From: Candidatus Gerdarchaeota archaeon
Lineage (GTDB): Archaea; Asgardarchaeota; Heimdallarchaeia; JABLTI01
Assembly: GCA_016840945.1 (NCBI GenBank)
Contig: JAEORJ010000174.1
Location: 1 to 30,837, forward strand
Reading direction: 5' to 3'
Length of the DNA: 30,837 bases
Shown here: positions 7,149 to 15,604 of the stretch, piece after piece
Layout: the number at the start of each line of letters is the position of its first letter
Numbering within the stretch: the stretch's first letter is position 1
The notes under the pieces: generated by a model
What the model was told of the DNA's origin: nothing
What the model saw: the letters and a program-made list of their open reading frames with translations, nothing else
Databases searched by the model: none
Made by a program: the position numbers and the translations under genes

Positions 7149-7793
7149 CTTTTCTGCTTGATCGCTAACACCTTTAGTTGTAGTTGTTGGTTTCTTCCTA
7201 ACACGCTTAACAACGCGTTTTGTACCATCAGCTGATTTGTCATCCTCTTCTTCAGCTGATTCTTCAGCTAGTGATTCAGCTAAATCTTCTTCGAGTTTCT
7301 CCAAAACTTCTTCAGGTTTTTCTTCTGTTTCATCGGTGACTTCTGTTGTTTCTAATTCATCCAATTCAGATAATTCTTCTTCTGTTAATTCTTCAGCCGC
7401 TTCTTGAGCTAATTCTTCAGCTTCACGTTTTGCTAATTCTTCTTGCACTCTAATTCGTTCTTTCTCAATTTCTTTCTCACGTTTAGCTTTAACGCTCAAT
7501 TCTTCATCTTTTCTCTTTGAAGCTTCTTTTCGTGCCTTAGCATTATCTTTTCTAATTTTAGCTAGCTGCTTTTCCTTTTCAGCTTCATATTTTTCGTATT
7601 CTTGTTTGAAAACTTTTAATGATTCTACATTTTCTGAATACTTAGATTTTCTTCTAACATCAAGTGTTAATCCTGCTTTTCTTGCTTCTGATACTGTTAT
7701 TTTCGCATCTTTAAGTTCATCTAAACTAAATCCTCTTCCTCTTCTAAGGGTATTCAAAGCGGGACTTTCAACTGTGACCTTTGGTTTCATCAT
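7140..7793 (-). CDS. rpl13e: ribosomal protein eL13 with a long charged C-terminal extension
   Basis: Residues 1-70 match eL13, a large-subunit protein of eukaryotes and some archaeal lineages: 'RGRGFSLDELKDA' (18-30), 'SEARKAGLTLDVRRKSKYSENVESL' style core (35-59) and 'LKVFKQEYEKYE' (59-70). The remaining two thirds is a charged extension: a basic KEKE-type helix (about 70-120), a very acidic stretch (127-188) and a final basic patch 'TKRVVKRVRKK' (191-201). Such a tail is far longer than the eL13 core needs. The start ATG follows a GAGGT about 10 bases upstream; ATG at the second codon is an alternative start. The gene faces tldE across a shared hairpin. Confidence 0.85.
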   Translation of the reverse strand: MMKPKVTVESPALNTLRRGRGFSLDELKDAKITVSEARKAGLTLDVRRKSKYSENVESLKVFKQEYEKYEAEKEKQLAKIRKDNAKARKEASKRKDEELSVKAKREKEIEKERIRVQEELAKREAEELAQEAAEELTEEELSELDELETTEVTDETEEKPEEVLEKLEEDLAESLAEESAEEEDDKSADGTKRVVKRVRKKPTTTTKGVSDQAEKKE

Positions 7794-7895
7794 TTTTTTT
7801 TACCTCAATTACAAATAATCAATATGCTCTTTCTACCAAGCAACTAATGTTTGCCTTTTATTCTTTTGGTTTATTCCTAATTTTGCTTAAATGGA

Positions 7896-8396
7896 TTAGT
7901 TATTATCGTCATTGGTTGTTTCATCTTCAATTATTTCGGTTTTTTCCTCATTTGGTCTGCGGACTAATGAATTTTTAATCATTGCTAAAATCAAGTAAGT
8001 TAAAGCGATGCCTGAGGTTATCCCTAAACCTATTGCACTTGTATAAATAAAAGCCCAACTACTTAGCTCAACATCAGCTATAGCAAATTTTAGTATAAGC
8101 GATAGAATTAATGAAATGATCAAAATGGCAGCAGTTAATCCAAGTAAAACATTTCTGCTAAGAGAGGTCTTTTTGCTTCTTAGAACAAGTAAAATACCGA
8201 ATGTGATAATTATACCTCCGCCAATACCAATACCCAAGTACATTAAAATCTTGTATGCTTGATCCCAACCAAAAATTTGACCAATTATTACTATAAATAG
8301 TAAATTCATTAATAACAGACAAATCATTAGGACAATTGATAAAAAGCGTGATTCAAACAAAGTTTTAGCTTTTTCTTCTCTTTCATTAGCTGACAA
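7896..8396 (-). CDS. small four-helix membrane protein, family unknown
   Basis: I do not recognise this 166-residue protein. It has a short charged N-terminus, four clear hydrophobic helices (about 19-41, 50-70, 82-105 and 114-142) and a charged, acidic C-terminal tail ending TTNDDNN, predicted to face the cytoplasm. The start is TTG at 8396, supported by GAGGT at about 8405-8409 and by the absence of any ATG before the first membrane helix. It lies upstream of the eL13 gene on the same strand with a 102-base gap, so the two may be cotranscribed. It is divergent from the PLP enzyme gene at 8526. Confidence 0.7.
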   Translation of the reverse strand: MSANEREEKAKTLFESRFLSIVLMICLLLMNLLFIVIIGQIFGWDQAYKILMYLGIGIGGGIIITFGILLVLRSKKTSLSRNVLLGLTAAILIISLILSLILKFAIADVELSSWAFIYTSAIGLGITSGIALTYLILAMIKNSLVRRPNEEKTEIIEDETTNDDNN

Positions 8397-8525
8397 TAAT
8401 ATCTACCTCGTGTGTAATTTTCTTGGGATATATTTGTGAATATAAATTTTCTTAATATTTTTTGAAAGATACAGAAAAAATTGATAAATCTGCATTTGTG
8501 CAATAATATAATATCGGTGTTAATA

Positions 8526-9770
8526 ATGAATAAGAACGAAAAAGATGCTTCCAAAGGTATTGGAGTCAAACAAATCAAAGTTAAAACACAAAAAGATTTA
8601 GGAAAACGAATTGGCACAGCTGTTGTACATGCAGGTGAAAAAATAGATCCAGTTACGCATGGTGTTGTAGCTCCAATAGACTTTTCAACAACTTTTGCTT
8701 ATGATACTGCCGAAGAATGGGCTGATGTATTTTATCATGGGAAACCAGGATTTGCTTATTCTCGCCATGGAAATCCAACTCGAGCAGCTTTTGAAGAAAA
8801 GATAGCTATTATTGAAGGAGCAGAAGCTGGTATTGGTTTTAGTTCTGGCATGGCTGCTATTTCTTCTACCTTATGTACCTATTTGAGTCCTGGTGATGAA
8901 ATAATCATTACTGATAGATGTTATCCTGGAACACGTCATCTGTTAAATCAATATTTAGCTAAGTGGGGATTCATAGTTCATTTTGTTGATAGCACTGATA
9001 TTGAGAATATTAAAGCTAAAATAACTAAAAAAACAAAAATGCTTTACGGTGAGTCACCAACAAATCCTACATTATCATTATGTGATATTACAGAGATTTC
9101 TAAAATTGCAAAAGAAATTGATGCTAAATTTGTTTTTGATAATACCTTTGCTTCCCCAATAAACCAAAAACCAATTCCTATTGGTGCAGATGTTGTTGTC
9201 CATAGTGTAACTAAATACCTTAGTGGTCATAGTGATGTTTTAGGTGGTGCTACTGTATCTAGTTCAAAAAATCGTGCAGAAATAATGAATACTGCAGTTT
9301 ATTTTGGAGGTGTTATGCCACCTTTTGATGCATGGTTAACTATGCGTGGAATAAAAACATTAGAAGTACGCGTAAAACGTCACAATGAAAATGGCCAAGC
9401 AATAGCTGAATTCTTGGAAAATCATTCTAAAGTTCGAGAAGTCTATTATCCAGGCCTTAAAAGTCATCCTCAACACCAACTTGCGAGAAAACAAATGAGT
9501 GGTTTTGGTGGTATGGTTAGTTTCTGTGTGGGTGAAAGTGATGCTGATGGTGGAAAATTCCTTAACTCATTAAACATTGTTAAACGAGCTAGTAGTTTGG
9601 GGAGTGTTAGTTCATTAGCACAAGCTTCGGGAAGTATGATCTATCTCGAATTCACTGAAGAAGAAAAACGATCTTTAGGTATTAATCCTGGGTTTATTAG
9701 ATTATCAACAGGAATTGAAGATAAGGATGATTTAATTGAAGATTTAGACCAAGCTTTATTGAAAATCTAG
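8526..9770 (+). CDS. Cys/Met-metabolism PLP enzyme (cystathionine gamma-synthase / methionine gamma-lyase family)
   Basis: Members make cystathionine or break down methionine, homocysteine or cystathionine using pyridoxal phosphate. The 414-residue protein has the PLP lysine at K230 in 'VVHSVTKYLSGHSDVLGG', the phosphate-binding 'FSSGMAAISS' (105-114), 'FAYSRHGNPT' (76-85), 'GESPTNPTL' (175-183), the cofactor aspartate in 'KFVFDNTFASP' (201-211), and 'GFIRLSTGIED' near the end. The frame is open from 8481, but ATG 8526 follows GGTG with good spacing; the ribosome site and start (GGTGTTAATAATG) match the gene at 29728. The basic N-terminal 25 residues are longer than usual. Synthase and lyase cannot be separated by eye. 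Confidence 0.88.
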   Translation: MNKNEKDASKGIGVKQIKVKTQKDLGKRIGTAVVHAGEKIDPVTHGVVAPIDFSTTFAYDTAEEWADVFYHGKPGFAYSRHGNPTRAAFEEKIAIIEGAEAGIGFSSGMAAISSTLCTYLSPGDEIIITDRCYPGTRHLLNQYLAKWGFIVHFVDSTDIENIKAKITKKTKMLYGESPTNPTLSLCDITEISKIAKEIDAKFVFDNTFASPINQKPIPIGADVVVHSVTKYLSGHSDVLGGATVSSSKNRAEIMNTAVYFGGVMPPFDAWLTMRGIKTLEVRVKRHNENGQAIAEFLENHSKVREVYYPGLKSHPQHQLARKQMSGFGGMVSFCVGESDADGGKFLNSLNIVKRASSLGSVSSLAQASGSMIYLEFTEEEKRSLGINPGFIRLSTGIEDKDDLIEDLDQALLKI

Positions 9771-9780
9771 AAAATTGTTG

Positions 9781-9798
9781 GATTAATTAAAATTAATC
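9781..9798. terminator. palindrome between converging genes
   Basis: GATTAATT-AA-AATTAATC is a perfect 8-base inverted repeat overlapping the stop codon of the minus-strand ATP-grasp gene, 10 bases after the stop of the PLP enzyme gene. It is AT-rich and its T-tail is weak, so terminator function is only possible. Confidence 0.35.
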
Positions 9799-11009
9799 TT
9801 CTCAAATTCTTTAATTAAATCACAGATTTTCTGATAACCTTTTTCAGGATTTTTTGATTGTAGAACAAAAGAGCAAATCGGATCATGCTCTTCTATGATC
9901 ACTGATTGATGTGTTCTATCTACTATCGATTTATCATTTGGATAGCCTTTAATGCTAAAATTCTCATGTCTATCAGAAAATAAAATCCCTTTAACAGCAT
10001 TTGTTCTATATCTTGGAAATAATGGTAGATTCATTTCCTCCTCAATAAACGATTCTAAATGTAATTCTACAATGTTTCTACCCGTAGCCATTTGAACACA
10101 TTCTATAGATCCTTGAAATCTTGGATTTATTTCCATAAAATACATTTTTTCATCTTTTAGTACAAAATCAATACCATTAGAGCCGATAAGTTGTAATCTC
10201 TCAAAAAAAGCTCTAATTTTTTCCAAATGCTCTTGAAGCAACTCAGGATTGTTTTTATAATTTTGATAATTGATTGGAACAATGTTTCCAGTGTACGCAA
10301 AATCACTTGGTGCTCGTAAATTTCTATCTCCTATTAATTGTTGATTCATTGAGATAATATGAGCTTTCTTTCTTTGACAGATAACTGATGCACTAGCATC
10401 TAATCCATTGATGTATTCCTGTATCCAAATCCCCTCATTTATATCACTTTCAAGGTTCATAGCATATTCTTTTAGCTCTGTTAAATCCTTCCACAACCTT
10501 ATACCCGCTCCACCACCACCGCCATCTCTTCTCGTTACTAATGGCCAATCAAAACTCTTTGCTATTTCAAGTAAATCTGTTATATTATTAGTAAATTCTA
10601 ATTTTGGGCAAATAAATCCAAATTTAATGGCTATTTTATTTATCTCTTTTTTATCTCTAATCAGTTTGAATTTCGATGGTTCATTAGCAAAAACTTTTGG
10701 TCCAATGTTGTTAAATTTCCTAATTAAATCGGGAAATCTATCAAAAGCTGATCCTAATAAAATACCATCAAAATCCCCTTGTTCATCACTCATAATCTCT
10801 GCAAGATAATAAAGATATTCGGGTGGTGAACGATTCAATTTTCTGTGTAGTAATTGGTTTGGTTTTTGTCTTAAAACAGAGAAAGTGTTTTTCGTTAGTT
10901 GTAAAAGATCCATATCACCAAAGTAATCAATAACACCAACATCATGTTTTGCTTGAATAGCTGCTTTAGCAATTGGCCTTGCATTAAAACCAACAATTAA
11001 CAGTTTCAT
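9783..11009 (-). CDS. ATP-grasp ligase, COG2232-like
   Basis: ATP-grasp enzymes join a carboxylate to an amine or similar group through an acyl-phosphate. The 408-residue protein starts with a Rossmann-like pre-ATP domain ('LLIVGFNARPIAKAA' 3-17, 'VIDYFGDMDL' 26-35), as in COG2232 proteins. The ATP-grasp fold follows (about 118-325), with the glycine loop 'RDGGGGGAGIRLW' (161-173), the hinge 'WIQEYINGLDAS' (195-206) and the metal-binding 'FMEINPRFQGS' (291-301; Glu293, Asn295). Its ATG overlaps the stop of the upstream gene by ATGA, so it is coupled to the helical protein encoded at 11006-11626. The substrate is unknown; in some organisms COG2232 genes lie near cofactor pathway genes. Confidence 0.82.
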   Translation of the reverse strand: MKLLIVGFNARPIAKAAIQAKHDVGVIDYFGDMDLLQLTKNTFSVLRQKPNQLLHRKLNRSPPEYLYYLAEIMSDEQGDFDGILLGSAFDRFPDLIRKFNNIGPKVFANEPSKFKLIRDKKEINKIAIKFGFICPKLEFTNNITDLLEIAKSFDWPLVTRRDGGGGGAGIRLWKDLTELKEYAMNLESDINEGIWIQEYINGLDASASVICQRKKAHIISMNQQLIGDRNLRAPSDFAYTGNIVPINYQNYKNNPELLQEHLEKIRAFFERLQLIGSNGIDFVLKDEKMYFMEINPRFQGSIECVQMATGRNIVELHLESFIEEEMNLPLFPRYRTNAVKGILFSDRHENFSIKGYPNDKSIVDRTHQSVIIEEHDPICSFVLQSKNPEKGYQKICDLIKEFEKINFN

Positions 11010-11626
11010 TGTTCTTTCTCTTTTTCTTTATTTGCCATTTCGTTTATATCTTGAAAAGCATTTAATGCTGTATTGAAAAGTTCTTTGAAATTTGGTATAT
11101 TAGATTCTCTAAACATTGATAATTGCTCCATTAATTGGAATTGCAATAAAGCTTGTTCCGTAAAGAGACTTCGGTATAATTCTTCATAATTCTTAATAAT
11201 TTTTTCAGTATCAATTAAAGTAATGCCTAATAGTTGTAAAATACCTCTAAATTCGCTCAATGTATTAGCATTTTTTAATTTGATAACATGCTTGGAAATT
11301 TGGTTTATTTGTTGATCATAAGCAGTTCGATATCTCAATAATAGAACCATTTTAGCAAAAAAATCCTCTAACATACTTATTAGCTCTATATCGGTTTCTA
11401 CCTTATCTTGGAAAATTTCATTAAATCCATTGTGATTAGTACCTATAGTAGTAACTAAAGAAGGCAGTGAAAAAACAGTATTTTTTAATTTAATATTAAA
11501 TTCATCAAGTGATTCTTTTGCTATATCTAATGTCAATTGATTAGTGAGCTCATTTTGTTCTGCTTTTTTTTCAGAGCTTTTATCTGTTTTACCTATATTC
11601 ACTTTTGACTTCTTTGAACCACTCAA
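11006..11626 (-). CDS. helical protein of unknown family, coupled to ATP-grasp gene
   Basis: I do not recognise this 206-residue protein. The first 25 residues are Lys/Ser/Glu-rich and probably disordered. The rest looks almost entirely helical, with a hydrophobic helix containing 'LEDFFAKMVLLLRYRTAYDQQI' type spacing near the middle and 'ALLQFQLMEQLSMFRES' near the end. It ends in a Lys/Glu tail. There is no signal peptide, membrane segment or Cys motif. The start is TTG at 11626 after a GAGG only a few bases upstream; there is no ATG in the first third. The stop overlaps the ATP-grasp start by four bases, which implies joint expression and perhaps a shared complex. Confidence 0.65.
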   Translation of the reverse strand: MSGSKKSKVNIGKTDKSSEKKAEQNELTNQLTLDIAKESLDEFNIKLKNTVFSLPSLVTTIGTNHNGFNEIFQDKVETDIELISMLEDFFAKMVLLLRYRTAYDQQINQISKHVIKLKNANTLSEFRGILQLLGITLIDTEKIIKNYEELYRSLFTEQALLQFQLMEQLSMFRESNIPNFKELFNTALNAFQDINEMANKEKEKEQ

Positions 11627-11768
11627 ATTTCCTCAGACCAATCTCGAATTTTTTTTTAATTATTAATAATATTGAATAAATAATTCTTATTATAGAAAAC
11701 TTACAATTAAATCCTTGGGAATAACCATAAAAGCGAAAATTCTTTAGTTAATTTAGTGGTCACTTATT

Positions 11769-12983
11769 TTGGTTATTATTTTGAAATATCAAGAATTTAT
11801 TGATCTAATCTATCATCATACAAAGTATCGTAAAGAAGCAATTAATTTAATTGTAAGTGAAAATTGCACCTCACCTATGGTCCGAGCTGCTCTAGCTTCA
11901 GATCTTGGTAATAGATATGCAGCTGACTTTTATGGTGGCACTAAATTTATTCAAAAAATAATAGCCAAAACTGAAAGTTATCTGCGCGAACTCTTTGATG
12001 TGGATTACGCTATAATCTCTCCTCTATCAGGAAATTTATGTGACTTAGCGTTAATATTAGGTTTAACAAAAATAAATAATAAAATAATGGTTGTTGACTC
12101 TGTAGCTTGTGGAGGGTATCCATTAGATTATGATTTCTTTGGTAGAAAAAAAGTAAACTTTGAATTTGATCAAGAGAAAATGAATCTCTTAATTGATGAA
12201 AATATTACAAGTATCAAGAAAATTAAACCGAAATTAGTTATTTTTGGCTCTTCATTTATTCCTTTTCCACATCCGGTTAAAGAGATAACTAAGGAATTCG
12301 AAGGAAGAAAAACAGTAACCTTTGCTTATGATGGCTCACATGTGATGGGTCTTATAGCAGGAAAGCAATTCCAGAATCCGTTAAAAGAAGGAGCAAAAAT
12401 ATTAATTGGATCAACTCATAAATCATTCCCCGGTCCACAGGGAGGAATTATTCTTACTAATGACATGACTCTATATGAAGAATTATCTTCAACTGTGGAA
12501 TTGGATATTGAAAAAGGCATTAGATTAGTTGATAATAATCATCCAAATCGGATTGCTGCTTTGGGTATTGCTGCTTTGGAAATGCTTGAGTTTGGTGAAG
12601 ATTATGCTAAGCAGGTTATTGCTAATAGTAGAACACTAGCTAGAACATTATCAAGTAATGGTGTACCCGTTAGATTTAAAGAACAAGATTTTACTGAATC
12701 TCATCAAGTGATTCTGGATACACCTAATTATCCCTTTGGTGCTGAATTAAAAAACCGTGCTGAACAATTTGGTCTTATTATAGATTCAGGGATTAGAATT
12801 GGTACATCGGAAATTACGCGGATGGGGATGAAGGAATTAGAAGTAAAAGAGATAGGTGAAATTCTTAGCAGTATTTACCATGGAGACACCTCCCAAAAAT
12901 TATTGAGAAGGGTGAAAAATCTCAGCCAGATATTCCAAAACCCAATTTATTGTTTTGAATCAGTAAGAGACATACCAATTTAG
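11769..12983 (+). CDS. glyA: serine hydroxymethyltransferase, archaeal type
   Basis: SHMT interconverts serine and glycine while loading a C1 unit onto a pterin carrier. The 404-residue protein has 'EAINLIVSENCTSPMVR' (23-39), the PLP aspartate and histidine in 'FAYDGSHVMGLIAG' (185-198), and the PLP lysine K218 in 'GSTHKSFPGPQGG', the wording typical of archaeal SHMT. The segment 'GNRYAADFYGGTKF' (47-60) is about five residues shorter than the usual 'RYAEGxPxxRYYxG' loop, which contributes active-site Tyr residues. It is somewhat shorter than bacterial GlyA. The start is taken as TTG 11769, about 8 bases after a GTGGTC; TTG 11781 is a plausible alternative giving MKYQEF. It is divergent from the preceding unknown gene. 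Confidence 0.85.
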   Translation: MVIILKYQEFIDLIYHHTKYRKEAINLIVSENCTSPMVRAALASDLGNRYAADFYGGTKFIQKIIAKTESYLRELFDVDYAIISPLSGNLCDLALILGLTKINNKIMVVDSVACGGYPLDYDFFGRKKVNFEFDQEKMNLLIDENITSIKKIKPKLVIFGSSFIPFPHPVKEITKEFEGRKTVTFAYDGSHVMGLIAGKQFQNPLKEGAKILIGSTHKSFPGPQGGIILTNDMTLYEELSSTVELDIEKGIRLVDNNHPNRIAALGIAALEMLEFGEDYAKQVIANSRTLARTLSSNGVPVRFKEQDFTESHQVILDTPNYPFGAELKNRAEQFGLIIDSGIRIGTSEITRMGMKELEVKEIGEILSSIYHGDTSQKLLRRVKNLSQIFQNPIYCFESVRDIPI

Positions 12984-13075
12984 AAATGGTTTATATTAGA
13001 TTAGGAATAAATTAATTATTGAAAAGTAATGTAAGAATATATTACTCAGCTATAAAAAATAGGAGATAATATTTT

Positions 13076-13927
13076 ATGATTCGTGAACCAGCAGTAGCTG
13101 ATTTGTATTATCCTGGAAACAAAAATCAACTAACTGAACTTATAAAGCGATGTTTTACAAATGAAAGCATAGGTCCTGGTGAATTGCCAAATCTAAATGA
13201 GGTCTATGAAAGGAAGGGTGAAATTTACGGTTTAATTTGCCCTCATGCGGGTTATGTTTATTCTGGCCCAGTGGCAGCTCATAGTTATTTGGAACAATTC
13301 AAGGATGGTAAACCAGAATTTTTTGTCATAATAGGGCCTAATCATCGGAATGTTGGACCAGGTATTAGTGTTTATCCTGAAGGTTCTTGGAAAACACCAT
13401 TAGGTGAAGCAGTAATTTTTGATGAAGCAGTTGAAAAATTAGTCAAGCAACCTCATTTTCGTGCTGATACCACTGCTCATATTGTGGAACATAGTTTGGA
13501 AGTTCAAGTGCCATTTTTGCAATATCTTTATGGCCCGAATGTTCCAATTGTGCCCATCTGTTTAAAAGATCAATCAGATCTTGCTGTAGAACGAGTTGGT
13601 AGCACATTAAGTAAGGTTTTAGCAAATTATGACTATTGTTTCATAGCAAGCACCGATTTAACTCATCAAGAAAGTGTATCATCAGCAATGTCTAAAGATT
13701 CCTATGTAATAGAATGCATTAAGAAAATGGAACCAATGAAATTAATGGAAACAGTACGCGAGAAATATATTTCTATGTGTGGTCCCGCACCTGTTGCATC
13801 CCTTATAATTGCTGCTAAAAGTATTGGTATTAAAGAAGCTAAAATTATGAAATACGCTAATAGTGGTGATGTCACTGGTGACAAAAACCACGTAGTTGCT
13901 TACCTATCAGCGATTTTGTTAAAATAG
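13076..13927 (+). CDS. MEMO1 family metal-binding protein
   Basis: MEMO proteins share a fold with extradiol dioxygenases; the human protein binds copper or iron, and prokaryotic members often occur with AMMECR1 and a radical SAM protein. The 283-residue product shows 'REPAVADLYYPG' at the start, then the metal ligands His57 in 'CPHAGYVYSGP', His90 in 'IIGPNHRN' and Cys235 in 'MCGPAP'. It also has 'EHSLEVQVPFLQYL' (138-151) and 'STDLTHQE' (192-199). Length and motif order are normal for the family. The ATG is preceded by AGGAGAT. Neither AMMECR1 nor a radical SAM gene is in the window. The molecular role of archaeal MEMO is not established. Confidence 0.93.
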   Translation: MIREPAVADLYYPGNKNQLTELIKRCFTNESIGPGELPNLNEVYERKGEIYGLICPHAGYVYSGPVAAHSYLEQFKDGKPEFFVIIGPNHRNVGPGISVYPEGSWKTPLGEAVIFDEAVEKLVKQPHFRADTTAHIVEHSLEVQVPFLQYLYGPNVPIVPICLKDQSDLAVERVGSTLSKVLANYDYCFIASTDLTHQESVSSAMSKDSYVIECIKKMEPMKLMETVREKYISMCGPAPVASLIIAAKSIGIKEAKIMKYANSGDVTGDKNHVVAYLSAILLK

Positions 13928-13932
13928 TATTG

Positions 13933-13955
13933 ATGAAAGTTAATCTAACTTTCAT
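13933..13955. terminator. two-way terminator hairpin between MEMO and zinc ribbon genes
   Basis: ATGAAAGTTA (13933-13942) and TAACTTTCAT (13946-13955) form a perfect 10-base stem with a 3-base loop. On the plus strand TTTTCTTCTTT follows. The hairpin contains the TAG stop and last codons of the minus-strand gene, so it sits at the end of both converging genes. Confidence 0.65.
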
Positions 13956-14307
13956 TTTCTTCTTTATTTAAATTAGAAACAAATTTCTCTCTTTCTTTTT
14001 CACTCATTGTTCTATCTAAATAGATCCATTTTCTAGAACGCCATCCACAATCCATACATATACATACTGGATAATTTGCTCTAATTCCCATCTTGGCTAA
14101 TACATCTTCAACTTTAACTCTTAAGCTAAAGCAACGTGGGCAAATTCTAATATCAGGTCCACCTTTCTGTTTTAGTTTGTCTAGTTCTTTAATTAATTGC
14201 TGAATCTTCACTACATTTTTAGCTTTAGTTTCTTCTAATTCATCTTCTTCTTCAATTACTTCTGTAGTAGTTTCTTGTGATTTATCATTGCTGGACACTG
14301 CTCTCAC
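13945..14307 (-). CDS. zinc ribbon protein of unknown function
   Basis: This 120-residue protein has an acidic, probably disordered N-terminus (to about 28), a short coiled helix (30-48), and a zinc ribbon built from CPRC (56-59) and C-I-CMDC-GW (82-88), with 'RSRKWIYLDRTMSEKER' after it. The ribbon resembles those of archaeal nucleic-acid-binding proteins, but I cannot name the family. The start is GTG at 14307; a second in-frame GTG at 14298 is possible, and the first codons form a GTGAG that could serve it as a ribosome site. It converges on the MEMO gene across a shared hairpin. Confidence 0.7.
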   Translation of the reverse strand: MRAVSSNDKSQETTTEVIEEEDELEETKAKNVVKIQQLIKELDKLKQKGGPDIRICPRCFSLRVKVEDVLAKMGIRANYPVCICMDCGWRSRKWIYLDRTMSEKEREKFVSNLNKEENES

Positions 14308-14487
14308 TTCGTAGATAAATTAAACAATAGTGATTTTATATCTTCCTAAAAGTTTCTTTATTATGAAATAATTTCTCGGACAGTATAAATTTACTCTCAT
14401 TTGAAAGAAAAAAAGACATTTTTATTAAAACATTCTATTAATTAAATCAATGATGCAACATACAAAAGATTTTTATCGGTAATTTGA

Positions 14488-14940
14488 ATGTTGTTTAACT
14501 TGCGTAAACAAGTGGGGCGCTTTGTTTACCGTTCGGAAGAGTGCTTGAGGAGGTCTCTAAGAAAATTGCACAAAGCTGGTTTAACTGACACTGAGGTAAG
14601 ACAGAAAATCGAAGAATATCTAGACAAACGTGGTGTCAAATATCGTAGGAATGTTGAGTTTGGTAATCGGAAAAAATTACATTATGTGTTTAAGAATAGT
14701 CATGAAGAGACAGTTGGAGTATATTTGTTATTGTGGTGGAGACCTGTAACCTATAAGACTATTTTTGATTTAATAGATTGGTCGAACAAAGAAGAGATAG
14801 ATCGCCTAATTCTAGTATGCAGAGTTATGGGTGAACGCGCACGCGAAGTTATTGATAAAGAACCAAATAATGTAATTTATATTTTAGAATCCTGGTTCAG
14901 AAGAGGAACCGGACATAATCCATTGCTTGCTGCTTTTTAA
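14488..14940 (+). CDS. basic protein of unknown family
   Basis: I do not recognise this 150-residue protein. The first 30 residues are rich in Arg and Lys. The next section ('LTDTEVRQKIEEYLDKRGV', 32-50) is helical. Strands then follow ('HYVFKN', 'ETVGVYLLLWWRPV'), and a final alpha/beta stretch 'DRLILVCRVMGERAREVIDKEPNNVIYIL' lies at 105-133. This arrangement recalls small nuclease-like or DNA-binding folds, but no catalytic motif is clear, so that is only a guess. ATG 14488 follows CGGTAAT. The base composition and codon use look like those of its neighbours. A strong hairpin with a T run follows directly after the stop. Confidence 0.65.
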   Translation: MLFNLRKQVGRFVYRSEECLRRSLRKLHKAGLTDTEVRQKIEEYLDKRGVKYRRNVEFGNRKKLHYVFKNSHEETVGVYLLLWWRPVTYKTIFDLIDWSNKEEIDRLILVCRVMGERAREVIDKEPNNVIYILESWFRRGTGHNPLLAAF

Positions 14941-14944
14941 AAAA

Positions 14945-14976
14945 TAGAGGAATTAATTCCTCTACAATCTTTTTTT
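14945..14976. terminator. strong terminator: 20-base palindrome plus T run
   Basis: TAGAGGAATT-AATTCCTCTA (14945-14964) is a perfect 20-base palindrome starting 4 bases after the stop of the upstream gene. A T run follows at 14970-14976. The next gene (15013-15492) is convergent. It is a strong intrinsic-type terminator candidate on the plus strand. Confidence 0.7.
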
Positions 14977-15012
14977 CTATTTTAGAAACTCGAGTTTAAG
15001 ATAAAAATGATC

Positions 15013-15492
15013 TTAATCGAACAATCTTCTTACTAATTTTACCTCTTCATTGACCTCATTATATGTTACTAATCCATTATTTCTTAATTCAAAAATAGCT
15101 CGGAGGGTAGCTGCTGGTTGTATACCACTTGCTTTTGAAAGTTCTGCCTTTGTCATTGACTCTTTAGCTCCATGTAATAAAGTAAGAATTTTGATATGTG
15201 AACTACCATCTAATACTTGTTCTGTTAAAATAACATAAAGTTTCATAACTTCTTGTAGGTTAATTTTAACATTTTGTTGGTTCTTCAAGTCCTCATAAAC
15301 AGATGATAATTGGCTCATTTCTTCTTCCATTTGCCTTAGTCTTTGAACAGCTGAGTCTTTTTCATCCAATAAACCCTGTCTATTTTCATTGAATCTTGCT
15401 AATTCATTTTCTTTAACAGTAAGTTTCTCTTCTAGTTCTTTGATGTAATTTTTAATATTTTTAAAAGCATCATCAACAATTTGTTTTGTCAT
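15013..15492 (-). CDS. coiled-coil plus winged-helix protein, probable regulator
   Basis: The 159-residue protein has two parts. Residues 10-75 form a long coiled coil rich in Glu, Lys, Gln and Leu. Residues 95-159 fit a winged helix-turn-helix: 'HIKILTLLHGAKESMTKAELSKASG' (99-123), the recognition helix 'AATLRAIFELRNNGLV' (127-142) and a wing 'TYNEVNEEVKLVRR'. The pattern is that of MarR/TrmB-like DNA-binding domains, with the coiled coil likely driving dimers. ATG 15492 follows GGGGAT. It is divergent from rpoK, with 169 bases between them holding both promoters. Its target is unknown; winged helices also occur in protein-protein roles. Confidence 0.7.
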   Translation of the reverse strand: MTKQIVDDAFKNIKNYIKELEEKLTVKENELARFNENRQGLLDEKDSAVQRLRQMEEEMSQLSSVYEDLKNQQNVKINLQEVMKLYVILTEQVLDGSSHIKILTLLHGAKESMTKAELSKASGIQPAATLRAIFELRNNGLVTYNEVNEEVKLVRRLFD

Positions 15493-15604
15493 TTCATATT
15501 ATCCCCAAAAATATATTATACAAAGCAATTATAATTAAAAACAATTGTGCTGAATCATGGAAGTGATGCACTCTTTTAAATAAGAGTAAAAAAAGAATTT
15601 CTCC

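Noticed and set aside
10408..10809. 133-residue open frame on the plus strand
   Set aside because: Antisense to the glycine loop region of the ATP-grasp gene; the Pro run comes from the complement of Gly codons.
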